NCBI GenBank assembly: GCA_028768525.1
Contig: CP054837.1
Span: 1,470,001 to 1,534,000, forward strand
DNA: 64,000 bases
Origin: Desulfobacter sp.
GTDB taxonomy: Bacteria; Desulfobacterota; Desulfobacteria; Desulfobacterales; Desulfobacteraceae
Reading direction: 5' to 3'
The notes under the pieces were generated by a model. It had not been told where the DNA came from. It saw nothing but the letters and a program-made list of their open reading frames with translations, and did not search any database. Positions 17,717 through 26,459 of the stretch are shown here, piece by piece (the stretch's first letter is position 1; every line of letters starts with the position of its first letter). The position numbers and the translations under genes are program-made.

Positions 17717-18830
17717 CAGACATATCATCATTGCCGGCGGAAAAACCGGGGGCCACCTCTTCCCTGGCATAGCCGTGGCCCAGGCCCTGAAGGACCTGGA
17801 TCCCGCCGTCCGGATTCTATTTGTGGGCACCGATGCCCCCTTTGAAACAAACACCCTGGCCCGTTACAAATTTGCCCACAGGACCATTGTCTCCAGGCCC
17901 GTCAAGGGCGGCAGCCTGCTTTCCAAGGTCTGGTCCTCGGCCCTGGTCCTGGTCAGCATCCTCCAGGCCATGTATATCATTTTAAGATTCAGGGCGGATT
18001 TCATCCTGGGCGTTGGGGGATTCTCATCCTTTGCCCTGGTGGCGGCCGGCAGGTTGCTGTTCAGGCGCACCGCCATCCAGGAGCAGAACGCCATTCCCGG
18101 CATGACCAACCGGATGCTGTCGAAAATTGCCCATACCATCTTTATTTCCTTTGAAAATACCAAAGGGATGCCGGTGAACGAAAAGACCTTTCTTTCTGGA
18201 AATCCCATCCGTAAAAGCCAGGCGTCAGACGAAATTAAAGAGGCGCCTGTCCTTGACCTTGCCGGACCCAAGGATTTCACCATACTGGTCACCGGGGGCA
18301 GCCAGGGGGCGGCATCCATTAACCGGGCCTTCATGGATGCCGTGGCCATGATGGAAGAGACCGACGACCTGTTTATCATTCATCAGACCGGCCAGCACGG
18401 TATTGCCGAAGCCAGTGATTTTTACAAGAACAGACATCTCAAGGCCCAGGCCCGGGCCTTTTTCCACGACATGCCCGCCATCCAGCGCCGGGCCGATCTG
18501 GTCATCACCCGTGCCGGGGCAGGCACCCTGTCGGAACTGACCATCAAAGGAAAACCCGCCATCCTGGTTCCCTTTCCCCATGCCGCAGACGACCACCAGA
18601 CGGCCAATGCCCAGAACCTGGCCGACAAAGGGGCGGCCCTGATGATTGCGGACAAGGACCTCACAGGAGAGGCGCTTTATGCCATGATCCAGGACCTGCG
18701 CGCCCACCCGGCCAAGCGGGATGAAATGAGAAAAACCATGAAGACACTGGCCCGGCCCAACGGGGCCCGGATCATCGCAGAACATATTCTCGGCCCCAAT
18801 CCGGAAGCGGCCGAACAAGGAGACAATTAG
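17703..18830 (+). CDS. murG: UDP-N-acetylglucosamine--N-acetylmuramyl-(pentapeptide) pyrophosphoryl-undecaprenol N-acetylglucosamine transferase
   Basis: The 375-residue GT28 glycosyltransferase adds GlcNAc to lipid I, giving lipid II, at the inner face of the membrane. The N-terminal glycine loop is GGKTGGHLFPGIAVAQAL, a second one is VGGFSSF, and the C-terminal donor-binding segment includes GGSQGA, ITRAGAGTLSEL and PHAADDHQTANA. It overlaps the ftsW end by 14 bases and its stop overlaps the murC start by one base (TAGTG). Confidence 0.96.
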   Translation: MTKNSRHIIIAGGKTGGHLFPGIAVAQALKDLDPAVRILFVGTDAPFETNTLARYKFAHRTIVSRPVKGGSLLSKVWSSALVLVSILQAMYIILRFRADFILGVGGFSSFALVAAGRLLFRRTAIQEQNAIPGMTNRMLSKIAHTIFISFENTKGMPVNEKTFLSGNPIRKSQASDEIKEAPVLDLAGPKDFTILVTGGSQGAASINRAFMDAVAMMEETDDLFIIHQTGQHGIAEASDFYKNRHLKAQARAFFHDMPAIQRRADLVITRAGAGTLSELTIKGKPAILVPFPHAADDHQTANAQNLADKGAALMIADKDLTGEALYAMIQDLRAHPAKRDEMRKTMKTLARPNGARIIAEHILGPNPEAAEQGDN

Positions 18831-20197
18831 TGTACCAACCCAACTACCATATTCACTTTGTGGGCATCGGCGGCATCGGCATGAGCGGTATTGCCGAATT
18901 GCTTTTAAACCTGGGATACGGGGTGTCCGGTTCCGACCTCAAACTCTCCCATATCACGGACCGCCTGGAGGGCAAGGGCGCCGTCATTTACAAGGGCCAT
19001 GCCAAGGAAAATATAAGAGAGGTCAACGTGGTGGTGACCTCCTCGGCCATTGCCGAGGAAAACCCGGAAGTGGTCCGGGCCAGAGAACTGAACCTGCCCA
19101 TCATTCCCCGGGCGGAAATGCTGGCGGAACTGATGCGCATCAAATACTCCATTGCCGTATCCGGGGCCCACGGTAAAACCTCAACCACCTCCATGATCTC
19201 CCAGATCCTGAACACTGCCGGCCTGGACCCCACGGTGATCATCGGCGGCCTGCTCCAGGGGCTGGATACCAACGCCCTCCACGGCTCAGGCGACTTCATC
19301 GTGGCTGAGGCCGATGAAAGCGACGGGTCATTTCTCAAATACGCCCCGGCCATTGCCGCGGTGACCAATATCGACCTGGAACACCTGGACTATTACTCGG
19401 GTATTGAAGACATCAAGGATAAATTCGTCCAATTTATCAATTCCATTCCCTTTTACGGCCTGGCCGTCCTCTGCCTGGACAACGAGCATATCCAGGACAT
19501 CATGCCCAGAATCAATGTCCGCCATACCACTTACGGGATGAGCGCCCAGTCCGATCTCCAGGCAAAAAACATCCGGTTCAAAGACGGCAAAAGCATATTC
19601 AATGTATTCCAAAAGGGCGAGGACCTGGGGGAAATCCTGCTGAACATTGCAGGCCAGCATAACATCCTCAACGCCATGGCCGGCATTGCCGTTGGCCTGG
19701 AACTGAACATCCCCTTTGAAACCATTAAAAAGGCCCTGGAAAAAATCAAGGGGGTCAAGCGCCGCCTGGAAATCAAGGGGAAAAAGAAGGGAATCACGGT
19801 GATGGATGACTACGGACACCATCCCACTGAGATCGCGGCAACCCTGACAGCCGTCAGGGAAAGCTATCCGGACAAACGGCTGATTGTTATGTTCCAGCCC
19901 CACAGGTACACCCGGACCCAGGCCCTGTTCGACGAGTTCACCCGTTCCTTTTACCAGTCCGACATCCTCATGGTCCTGCCCATTTATCCGGCCTCGGAAG
20001 CGCCCATCCCCGGCGTTGACGCCGAAAGCCTGGTGGAAGGAATCCGGGCCCATGGCCATAAAGAGGCCGTATTTGCCCCGGACTTTACCCAGGCCCTGTC
20101 CATGGCCACCCATAAGGCAAAAGAAGGGGACATGATCCTTACCCTGGGGGCCGGCGACGTATACACCCTGGGGGAAAAACTGGTGGAGATCCTGTAA
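18830..20197 (+). CDS. murC: UDP-N-acetylmuramate--L-alanine ligase
   Basis: The 455-residue ligase starts the peptide stem by adding L-Ala to UDP-MurNAc. It shows FVGIGGIGMSGIAELL at the N-terminus, the ATP loop SGAHGKTSTTSM near residue 110, the EADESDGSFL motif, and MDDYGHHPTEI in the C-terminal domain. The GTG start overlaps the murG stop, which suggests translational coupling. murB follows after 4 bases. Confidence 0.96.
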   Translation: MYQPNYHIHFVGIGGIGMSGIAELLLNLGYGVSGSDLKLSHITDRLEGKGAVIYKGHAKENIREVNVVVTSSAIAEENPEVVRARELNLPIIPRAEMLAELMRIKYSIAVSGAHGKTSTTSMISQILNTAGLDPTVIIGGLLQGLDTNALHGSGDFIVAEADESDGSFLKYAPAIAAVTNIDLEHLDYYSGIEDIKDKFVQFINSIPFYGLAVLCLDNEHIQDIMPRINVRHTTYGMSAQSDLQAKNIRFKDGKSIFNVFQKGEDLGEILLNIAGQHNILNAMAGIAVGLELNIPFETIKKALEKIKGVKRRLEIKGKKKGITVMDDYGHHPTEIAATLTAVRESYPDKRLIVMFQPHRYTRTQALFDEFTRSFYQSDILMVLPIYPASEAPIPGVDAESLVEGIRAHGHKEAVFAPDFTQALSMATHKAKEGDMILTLGAGDVYTLGEKLVEIL

Positions 20198-20201
20198 ACA
20201 G

Positions 20202-21116
20202 ATGACATTCGGTCCCGAACATATGGATCTTTTCAATGGCTTCAACCTTGAGGCAGGGGTGAACCTGGACCGGTTTACCAGCTTCAGGGTGGGGGGGCCT
20301 GCCGATCTGCTGGCCCGTCCCGAAACCGTTGAGGAGCTGGTCCGGCTTGCCGGGATTGCCAGCCATAACCATATTCCGGTCACCATCCTGGGCGGCGGCT
20401 CAAACACCCTGATTTCGGACAGGGGAATCCAGGGGCTGGTACTGGTACTCTCCCGGATGAAAGCCGCTCCAAAGGCCGTTGATACAGATGCCGGCATCCG
20501 GGTGACGGCCCTGGCCGGGGAACGTTTATCCACCCTCTGCCGCATGGCTGTGGAAAAGGGATGGCGCGGCCTGGAATGGGCCGCCGGCATCCCCGGAACC
20601 CTGGGCGGGGCGCTGATGATGAATGCCGGGTCCCACGGCGGAGATATGTCAGAAATTACGGTTTCCATGGATATCCTGGACATGGAAACCCTGGAATACC
20701 GGACACTCAAGGCAGGGGACCTTGATTTCAGCTACAGATCCCTCAACCTGGGCGGCGCAGTCATTTTAAAGGCGGAACTTACGCTGGCCCCTGGCAACGC
20801 CGGGGAGGTCCGGCAACGGTTCGAGGCCAACCTGAAGGCAAAAAAGAAAAGCCAGCCCGTCTCCAAAGCCAGCGGGGGCTGTTTTTTTAAGAACCCCTCT
20901 CCGGATAATCCCGCCGGCCGCCTCATTGAACAGGCAGGCCTCAAGGGGTACAGGATGCATGGGGCCATGGTCTCGGATCTCCATGCCAATTTCATCATCA
21001 ACCATGACAATGCCAGTTGCAGCGATATACTGGCCCTGAAACGCCTGGTACAGGACCGGGTATATGAAAAATTCGGAATCAGACTGGAAACAGAGGTGAA
21101 AGCCATTGGCCGCTAA
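20202..21116 (+). CDS. murB: UDP-N-acetylenolpyruvoylglucosamine reductase
   Basis: The 304-residue FAD enzyme reduces UDP-GlcNAc-enolpyruvate to UDP-MurNAc with NADPH. Motifs in order are SFRVGGPADLL, GGGSNTLISDRG, GLEWAAGIPGTLGGALMMNAG and SGGCFFKNPSPD. In the last motif a Cys stands where E. coli MurB has its proton-donating Ser; Cys is known at this position in other type II MurB proteins. ATG 20202 lies 4 bases after murC. No ddl gene lies between murB and ftsQ, unlike in many proteobacteria. Confidence 0.95.
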   Translation: MTFGPEHMDLFNGFNLEAGVNLDRFTSFRVGGPADLLARPETVEELVRLAGIASHNHIPVTILGGGSNTLISDRGIQGLVLVLSRMKAAPKAVDTDAGIRVTALAGERLSTLCRMAVEKGWRGLEWAAGIPGTLGGALMMNAGSHGGDMSEITVSMDILDMETLEYRTLKAGDLDFSYRSLNLGGAVILKAELTLAPGNAGEVRQRFEANLKAKKKSQPVSKASGGCFFKNPSPDNPAGRLIEQAGLKGYRMHGAMVSDLHANFIINHDNASCSDILALKRLVQDRVYEKFGIRLETEVKAIGR

Positions 21117-22041
21117 AAAAATAAAACCCAATCGGTATAAACCCGAAACCCTGGCCGGCAGCCGCCCTGCCCCGGGGCGTCCGAGATCAAACCTTCTGGC
21201 AAGGATAACGTCGCGAAAATGGGCCGGTGCGGCCTCCGGCCTTCTGCTGATGGCCGCCATGAGCCTGTCGGCCATCTGGCTCCACGATGCCGTTGTCCAG
21301 AGCCCCTTTTTCACCATCCGTACCGTGGAGGTGTCGGGACTGAACCGGGTCTCCAGGGAGGCGCTTTTGGACCGGGCCGGACTGGACCGGGAACGCAACC
21401 TGTTTGAAATCCGCCCCGAATATATTGAAAAACGGCTGGCCGCCCTTCCCTGGATCGCCCGGGCCAGGGTGGAACGGCATTTTTTCTCAAAACTGTCCAT
21501 CTGTGTTGAAGAGGAAATGCCCTTGGCCATTGTGGCCATCGAAAACCTGTCGGATCTCATCATCAACACCCAGGGGATGCCCTTTAAGGAATACGACCCC
21601 GAGAAGGACCAGCTCAATACCCTGCCCGTGATCACCGGGGTGGACCTGACCCTGTCCGGTAATATTTACAGATTTGAAGGGGCATTATTCAATTCGGTCA
21701 TGGATCTGCTCAAGGTAAAGGGGCTGGGCCGGATCCGTTCCATACACGGGGATCCACACACCGGTATTCTGATCCAGGCACCTGATATTTACAACAGGCC
21801 CCAGGGAGACATACCTGAAGAAACGGAAGCCTCCCGGGCCCTCATCCCCATAAAGCTGGGGTTTGACGGATTTGAAGAGAAACTGGCCAAAGCCATCGAT
21901 CTGAGCAGGTATATGGCGGCCCGTTTCCCGGAAAAAATTATATTGGCCATGGACCTATACGATATGAACCAGATTTTTATCAAAACGGAAAATGCTCTGC
22001 ACCATTATTCAGAAAAGGGGGTTCAACTTGCAGGGAAATGA
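21106..22041 (+). CDS. ftsQ: Cell division protein FtsQ (POTRA domain)
   Basis: The 311-residue bitopic protein has a basic cytoplasmic N-terminus of about 45 residues, one membrane span (residues 45-65), then a POTRA domain (FFTIRTVEVSGLNRVSREALL, and ARVERHFFSKLSI) and the FtsQ beta domain. It links early and late divisome proteins in the periplasm. The TTG start overlaps murB by 11 bases, and the 3' end overlaps ftsA by 14. Confidence 0.92.
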   Translation: MAAKKIKPNRYKPETLAGSRPAPGRPRSNLLARITSRKWAGAASGLLLMAAMSLSAIWLHDAVVQSPFFTIRTVEVSGLNRVSREALLDRAGLDRERNLFEIRPEYIEKRLAALPWIARARVERHFFSKLSICVEEEMPLAIVAIENLSDLIINTQGMPFKEYDPEKDQLNTLPVITGVDLTLSGNIYRFEGALFNSVMDLLKVKGLGRIRSIHGDPHTGILIQAPDIYNRPQGDIPEETEASRALIPIKLGFDGFEEKLAKAIDLSRYMAARFPEKIILAMDLYDMNQIFIKTENALHHYSEKGVQLAGK

Positions 22042-23254
22042 AAAAATTTTAGTCGGCCTTGATATCGGCACCACGAAAATATGTGCCGTGGTGGGCGAAA
22101 TGCTCGATGAGGAGATCAATATCATCGGCGTTGGATCCCACCCGTCCACCGGCCTGCGCAAGGGATCGGTGGTGAATATCGAATCAACGGTGGACTCCAT
22201 TAAAAAGGCTGTGGAAGAAGCTGAACTCATGGCCGGATGCGATATTTCCTCCGTATATGTTGGCATTGCCGGCAGCCATATCAAGGGGTTCAACAGCCAC
22301 GGCATCATCGCCATCAAGGGCCGTGAGATTACAGAAAACGATGTCGAGCGGGTGATCGATGCGGCCAAGGCTGTTGCCATCCCCACGGACCGGGAGATCC
22401 TCCATGTCATTCCCCAGGAGTTCATCGTGGATGACATGGAATCCATCCAGAACCCCGTGGGCATGACCGCCATCCGCCTGGAAGCCAAAATCCACATCGT
22501 CACAGGTGCGGTCTCCTCGGCCCGGAACATTGTAAAATGCTGCAACAAGGCAGGGCTTGAGGTCTGCGACATTGTCCTGGAGTCCCTGGCCTCGGGCCAT
22601 GCCGTGCTCACAGACGAGGAAAAAGAGCTGGGATGCGTTCTGGCGGACATGGGCGGCGGCACCACGGACCTGGCCCTGTTCAAGGACAATAACGTAAAAT
22701 TCATTTACGAACTCACCGTGGGCGGACACAACCTTACCAACGACATTTCCATCGGCCTCCGGACCCCCCTGCCGGAAGCGGAAAAAATAAAAATCGAGCA
22801 TGGTACCTGTGTCCCCCAGAATGTCCGTTCCGGCGCCACCATTGAGGTGCCGGCCGTGGGCGGCAGGGAGCCCAGGCGTCTGGCCAAGGGCATCCTGGCC
22901 GAGATACTGGAACCCCGGGTGGAAGAGGTTTTTTCCCTGTTGAAAAAAGAACTTTTCTCCAACGGACTTGAAAATGCATTTCCTGCCGGATTCGTCCTCA
23001 CTGGCGGATCGGTGGTCATGAACGGCATTAATGAGATTGCCGAATCAGTGTTCAACGTTCCGGTGCGGGTGGGGGAACCCAACCGTATCGGCGGGCTCAA
23101 AGATATTGTGAAAAACCCGGCTTACGCCACCGGCGTAGGGCTTGTGATTTTCGGCTCCACTGCAGCCTGCAGAATGGATGTGCGACAAGCGGAAACACAA
23201 GGGGTGCAAAGTATATTTAATAGAATGAAACAATGGTTTAAGGATATCATTTAA
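22028..23254 (+). CDS. ftsA: Cell division protein FtsA
   Basis: The 408-residue actin-like ATPase tethers FtsZ filaments to the membrane. It shows the phosphate-1 loop VGLDIGTTKICAVVGE at the N-terminus, the SHI-domain region around residues 80-160, LADMGGGTTDLALF, and the adenosine loop LTGGSVVMNG. The C-terminal amphipathic helix (RMKQWFKDII) is the membrane anchor. TTG 22028 is preferred over the upstream ATG 21992 because AGGGGG lies 7 bases before it and the conserved domain starts a few residues later. Confidence 0.94.
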   Translation: MQGNEKILVGLDIGTTKICAVVGEMLDEEINIIGVGSHPSTGLRKGSVVNIESTVDSIKKAVEEAELMAGCDISSVYVGIAGSHIKGFNSHGIIAIKGREITENDVERVIDAAKAVAIPTDREILHVIPQEFIVDDMESIQNPVGMTAIRLEAKIHIVTGAVSSARNIVKCCNKAGLEVCDIVLESLASGHAVLTDEEKELGCVLADMGGGTTDLALFKDNNVKFIYELTVGGHNLTNDISIGLRTPLPEAEKIKIEHGTCVPQNVRSGATIEVPAVGGREPRRLAKGILAEILEPRVEEVFSLLKKELFSNGLENAFPAGFVLTGGSVVMNGINEIAESVFNVPVRVGEPNRIGGLKDIVKNPAYATGVGLVIFGSTAACRMDVRQAETQGVQSIFNRMKQWFKDII

Positions 23255-23271
23255 CCTTAAGGGAGGTGGAT

Positions 23272-24612
23272 ATGAATTTTTCTTACGTGGAAAACGACAA
23301 CAAAGCAAAAATCAAGGTAATCGGTGTTGGCGGCGCCGGCGGCAATGCAGTCAACAACATGATCGACGCCAAGCTCCAGGGCGTTAAATTCATCGTAGCC
23401 AATACCGATGCCCAGGCCCTGGAACAGTCCAAGGCCGAGGTAAAAATCCAGCTGGGTTCTTCCCTGACCGAAGGCCTGGGCGCAGGTGCCGATCCCAATA
23501 TCGGCCGGGAAGCCGCCCTGGAAAGCATGGATGAACTGAGGGCCGCCCTGGAAGAAAGCCACATGGTATTCATCACCGCCGGTTTCGGCGGCGGGACCGG
23601 TACCGGCGCAGCGCCGGTCATTGCGGAAGTCTGCAAGGATCTTGGCATCCTCACCGTTGCCGTGGCGTCCAAGCCCTTTTCCTTTGAAGGAAAGAAAAGG
23701 GAAAAACAGGCCCTGGCCGGCCTGGACAAGCTCCACGGCATCACCGACACCGTCATCACCATTCCCAACGACAGGCTGAGGGGCATTGCCCCCAAGGGCG
23801 CCCGCATGGTGGACATGTTCATCAAGGCCGACGAAATCCTGCACCACTCCGTAAAAGGCATCACTGACCTGATCATGATGCCCGGCCACGTCAACCTTGA
23901 CTTTGCCGACGTAAAGACCACCATGCAGAAGGCCGGCAAGGCCCTCATGGGTATCGGCATTGCATCCGGCGAAAACCGGGCAACGGAAGCGGCGGAAAAA
24001 GCCATTTCCCATCCCCTGCTGGAAGACATCTCCATTTCCGGCGCCAAGGGCGTTCTCATGAACATCACCTCCTCCTCGGACCTGACCCTGGACGAGATGA
24101 CCGAAGCCTCCGACCGTATCTACGAGGAAGTGGGCGACGATGCCGAAATCATCTGGGGCCAGACCTTTGACGAGGACCTGGGCGATGAAATGCGCATCAC
24201 CGTCATTGCCACCGGCATCGGCCAGGCAGAACCCGAACTGGCTGAGAACATGCACCGCTTTGACCCCAAACCGGTACAGCACCAGGCCCACCAGACCGTT
24301 GCCCCCCAGGCCGCCCATGCGGCGGTTGGTGCCCAGGCGGTTGCCCCTGCTGCCCATGCCGCATATGCCACCCAGGCCTATGCCTCTCCCGCACCGGACA
24401 TGCAGCCTGACAGCCAGCGAGAAGTCATTGCCAGGGGCGTGGTTCGGGATCTGACCGACGAAGAGCGGAACACCTGGGGCGAATATGACAATCCGGTAAG
24501 AATCACCGGCCGCCGGGTGGTGGGAGACGAGGATATGATGCAGGATTACGGTATGAAATTTGATTCAGATGACCTGGAGGTGCCCACTTTTTTGAGACGT
24601 AAAGCAGACTAG
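23272..24612 (+). CDS. ftsZ: Cell division protein FtsZ
   Basis: The 446-residue tubulin-like GTPase forms the Z ring. It has VGGAGGNAVNNM at the start of the nucleotide-binding domain, the tubulin signature GFGGGTGTGAAPVIA near residue 105, and the T7 loop region NLDFADVKT. A linker rich in Ala, His and Gln (about residues 340-385) precedes the C-terminal peptide DLEVPTFLRRKAD, which binds FtsA. ATG 23272 follows GGGAGGTG; a GTG at 23266 lies inside that ribosome binding site. Confidence 0.97.
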   Translation: MNFSYVENDNKAKIKVIGVGGAGGNAVNNMIDAKLQGVKFIVANTDAQALEQSKAEVKIQLGSSLTEGLGAGADPNIGREAALESMDELRAALEESHMVFITAGFGGGTGTGAAPVIAEVCKDLGILTVAVASKPFSFEGKKREKQALAGLDKLHGITDTVITIPNDRLRGIAPKGARMVDMFIKADEILHHSVKGITDLIMMPGHVNLDFADVKTTMQKAGKALMGIGIASGENRATEAAEKAISHPLLEDISISGAKGVLMNITSSSDLTLDEMTEASDRIYEEVGDDAEIIWGQTFDEDLGDEMRITVIATGIGQAEPELAENMHRFDPKPVQHQAHQTVAPQAAHAAVGAQAVAPAAHAAYATQAYASPAPDMQPDSQREVIARGVVRDLTDEERNTWGEYDNPVRITGRRVVGDEDMMQDYGMKFDSDDLEVPTFLRRKAD

Positions 24613-24615
24613 CCC

Positions 24616-26397
24616 ATGAAAAAGAGGCGCAGACCGGCCCGGCCCCCCCAGCCCGTAAAGGAGGAGGGGGCAATTGTCAAACGGGGCCGGGGGCTGACCA
24701 AAGTCGCATTGGTCTACCCCAACACCTACAAGGCCGGCATGTCTTCCCTGGGGTTCCAGACGGTGTACCGCCTGGCCAACCAGGACCGGCGGATCGCCTG
24801 TGAACGGGTCTTTTTGCCTGACACCCGCAAAAAGAGCCCGGGACATGCGCCGCAAAAAGGCAGTGAAAAAATCCTCAGCCTTGAAACCGGTCTGCCCCTG
24901 GATCAATTTGACATGATCCTCTTCTCAATTTCCTTTGAGAATGACTTTTTGAACCTTGCCCGCATATTGCGGGCATCAGGCATCCCCCTGCGGTCATCCG
25001 ATCGAAACCACATCCACCCCCTGGTGGCTGCAGGGGGAGTTGCCTGTTTCCTAAATCCTGAACCCATTGCCCCGTTTATGGATCTTTTTTTGCTGGGGGA
25101 AGCCGAATGCCTGCTCCCTCCTTTTTTCGACCTGTTTCACCGGGCCGGGCAGAAAAAGGATTCCAGAACGGCACTGCTGGAACAGATTGAAGGGCAGATG
25201 GCCGGGGCCTATGTCCCGGACAACCATGCCCCCATTCTTTATCCGGATCCGGATCTCCCCATTGACCAGGGACCGGGCTGTTCCGAAAATTCGGGCAGCG
25301 TCCATGTTCAATATATCGGGGACTTGTCCCAAACCCGGACCACCACTGCCGTCATGACTTCCAATACGGCTTTCAAGGACACCTTTCTCATTGAAACCCT
25401 CAAAGGATGTCCCAACGGCTGCCGCTTTTGCACGGCCGGTTTCATTTACCGGCCGCCCAGGGTCTACCCCAAAGACACCATTCTCTCCGCCATGGACGAG
25501 GCCGCCCAGAAAACTGACCGGGTGGGCCTGGTCAGCTCCGCCGTTCTGGACCACCCGGATATCAAGGCAATCTGCCGGTACGGCCGGAACCAGGGCCTGA
25601 CCCTTTCCTTCTCTTCACTGAGGGCGGACAAGCTTGACAAAGAGATCATCGCAGGGCTGGCAGAATCCCATGTAAAGACGGCCACCATTGCGCCGGAGGC
25701 CGGTTCACACCGCATGCGGCAGATCATTAATAAAAAACTGACCCGGCGGCAGATCCTTGATGCGGCACAGTCCCTGGTGGACCAGGGCATCATCAACCTG
25801 CGCCTTTATTTTATGATCGGCCTGCCCTTTGAAACCCCCGAGGATGTCAGTGCCATTGTGGACCTGACCCGGGATATCAAGGCCGTTTTCCTGGCTGCCT
25901 CCCGGAAAAAGAAAAAAATTGGCACCATCACCCTGAGCATCAACCCGTTTATTCCCAAACCGGCCACCCCCTTTCAATGGTCGGCCATGACGGCGGAATC
26001 AGAACTTAAAAAACGGGTGGACATCATCCGCCACGGACTGAAAAAGGAGCCCAATGTGGCCCTGAACTTTGAATCCCTGCGCCAGGCCAGGATCCATGCC
26101 CTGCTCTCCTTGGGAGACCGGAAGGCTGCGGATCTCATCGAGCTGGCCCTGGAACAGGGCTGGACCCGGGCCTTGAAATCCGCTCCCGGATACTGCCGGC
26201 AGGTGATTTATACGGAAAAAACCAGGCTGGCCCCGGGTTCACTGCCCTGGGATGTTCTCAGGCACCGGGTATCCGACAGCTTTCTGCGCAAAGAACTTGC
26301 CCGGGCCGAAAAAGAAAAGCACTCTGTCTCATGCCCCATGAAACCCTGCAGGGACTGCAGGATATGCATGGCAGATCCCGGCCAGGCGCCGGAATAA
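24616..26397 (+). CDS. B12-binding-like radical SAM protein of unknown substrate
   Basis: The 593-residue protein begins only 3 bases after ftsZ. Residues about 25-230 form an N-terminal domain like the cobalamin-binding domain seen in this radical SAM class (VALVYPNTYKAGMSSLGFQTVY). The radical SAM domain follows with CPNGCRFC (CxxxCxxC) near residue 267, then SFSSLRAD, IAPEAGSHRMR and the GLPFETPEDV motif. The C-terminus ends in a Cys-rich PMKPCRDCRICM segment that could bind another cluster. I recognise the superfamily, not the substrate; the N-terminal domain lacks an obvious DxHxxG motif, so cobalamin binding is doubtful. Confidence 0.82.
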   Translation: MKKRRRPARPPQPVKEEGAIVKRGRGLTKVALVYPNTYKAGMSSLGFQTVYRLANQDRRIACERVFLPDTRKKSPGHAPQKGSEKILSLETGLPLDQFDMILFSISFENDFLNLARILRASGIPLRSSDRNHIHPLVAAGGVACFLNPEPIAPFMDLFLLGEAECLLPPFFDLFHRAGQKKDSRTALLEQIEGQMAGAYVPDNHAPILYPDPDLPIDQGPGCSENSGSVHVQYIGDLSQTRTTTAVMTSNTAFKDTFLIETLKGCPNGCRFCTAGFIYRPPRVYPKDTILSAMDEAAQKTDRVGLVSSAVLDHPDIKAICRYGRNQGLTLSFSSLRADKLDKEIIAGLAESHVKTATIAPEAGSHRMRQIINKKLTRRQILDAAQSLVDQGIINLRLYFMIGLPFETPEDVSAIVDLTRDIKAVFLAASRKKKKIGTITLSINPFIPKPATPFQWSAMTAESELKKRVDIIRHGLKKEPNVALNFESLRQARIHALLSLGDRKAADLIELALEQGWTRALKSAPGYCRQVIYTEKTRLAPGSLPWDVLRHRVSDSFLRKELARAEKEKHSVSCPMKPCRDCRICMADPGQAPE

Positions 26398-26459
26398 AAT
26401 ACCGTTTCACCGGCCAGTGATTCGGGGGAATTTCCAATGAAACCGCCATTGCAGAAACC

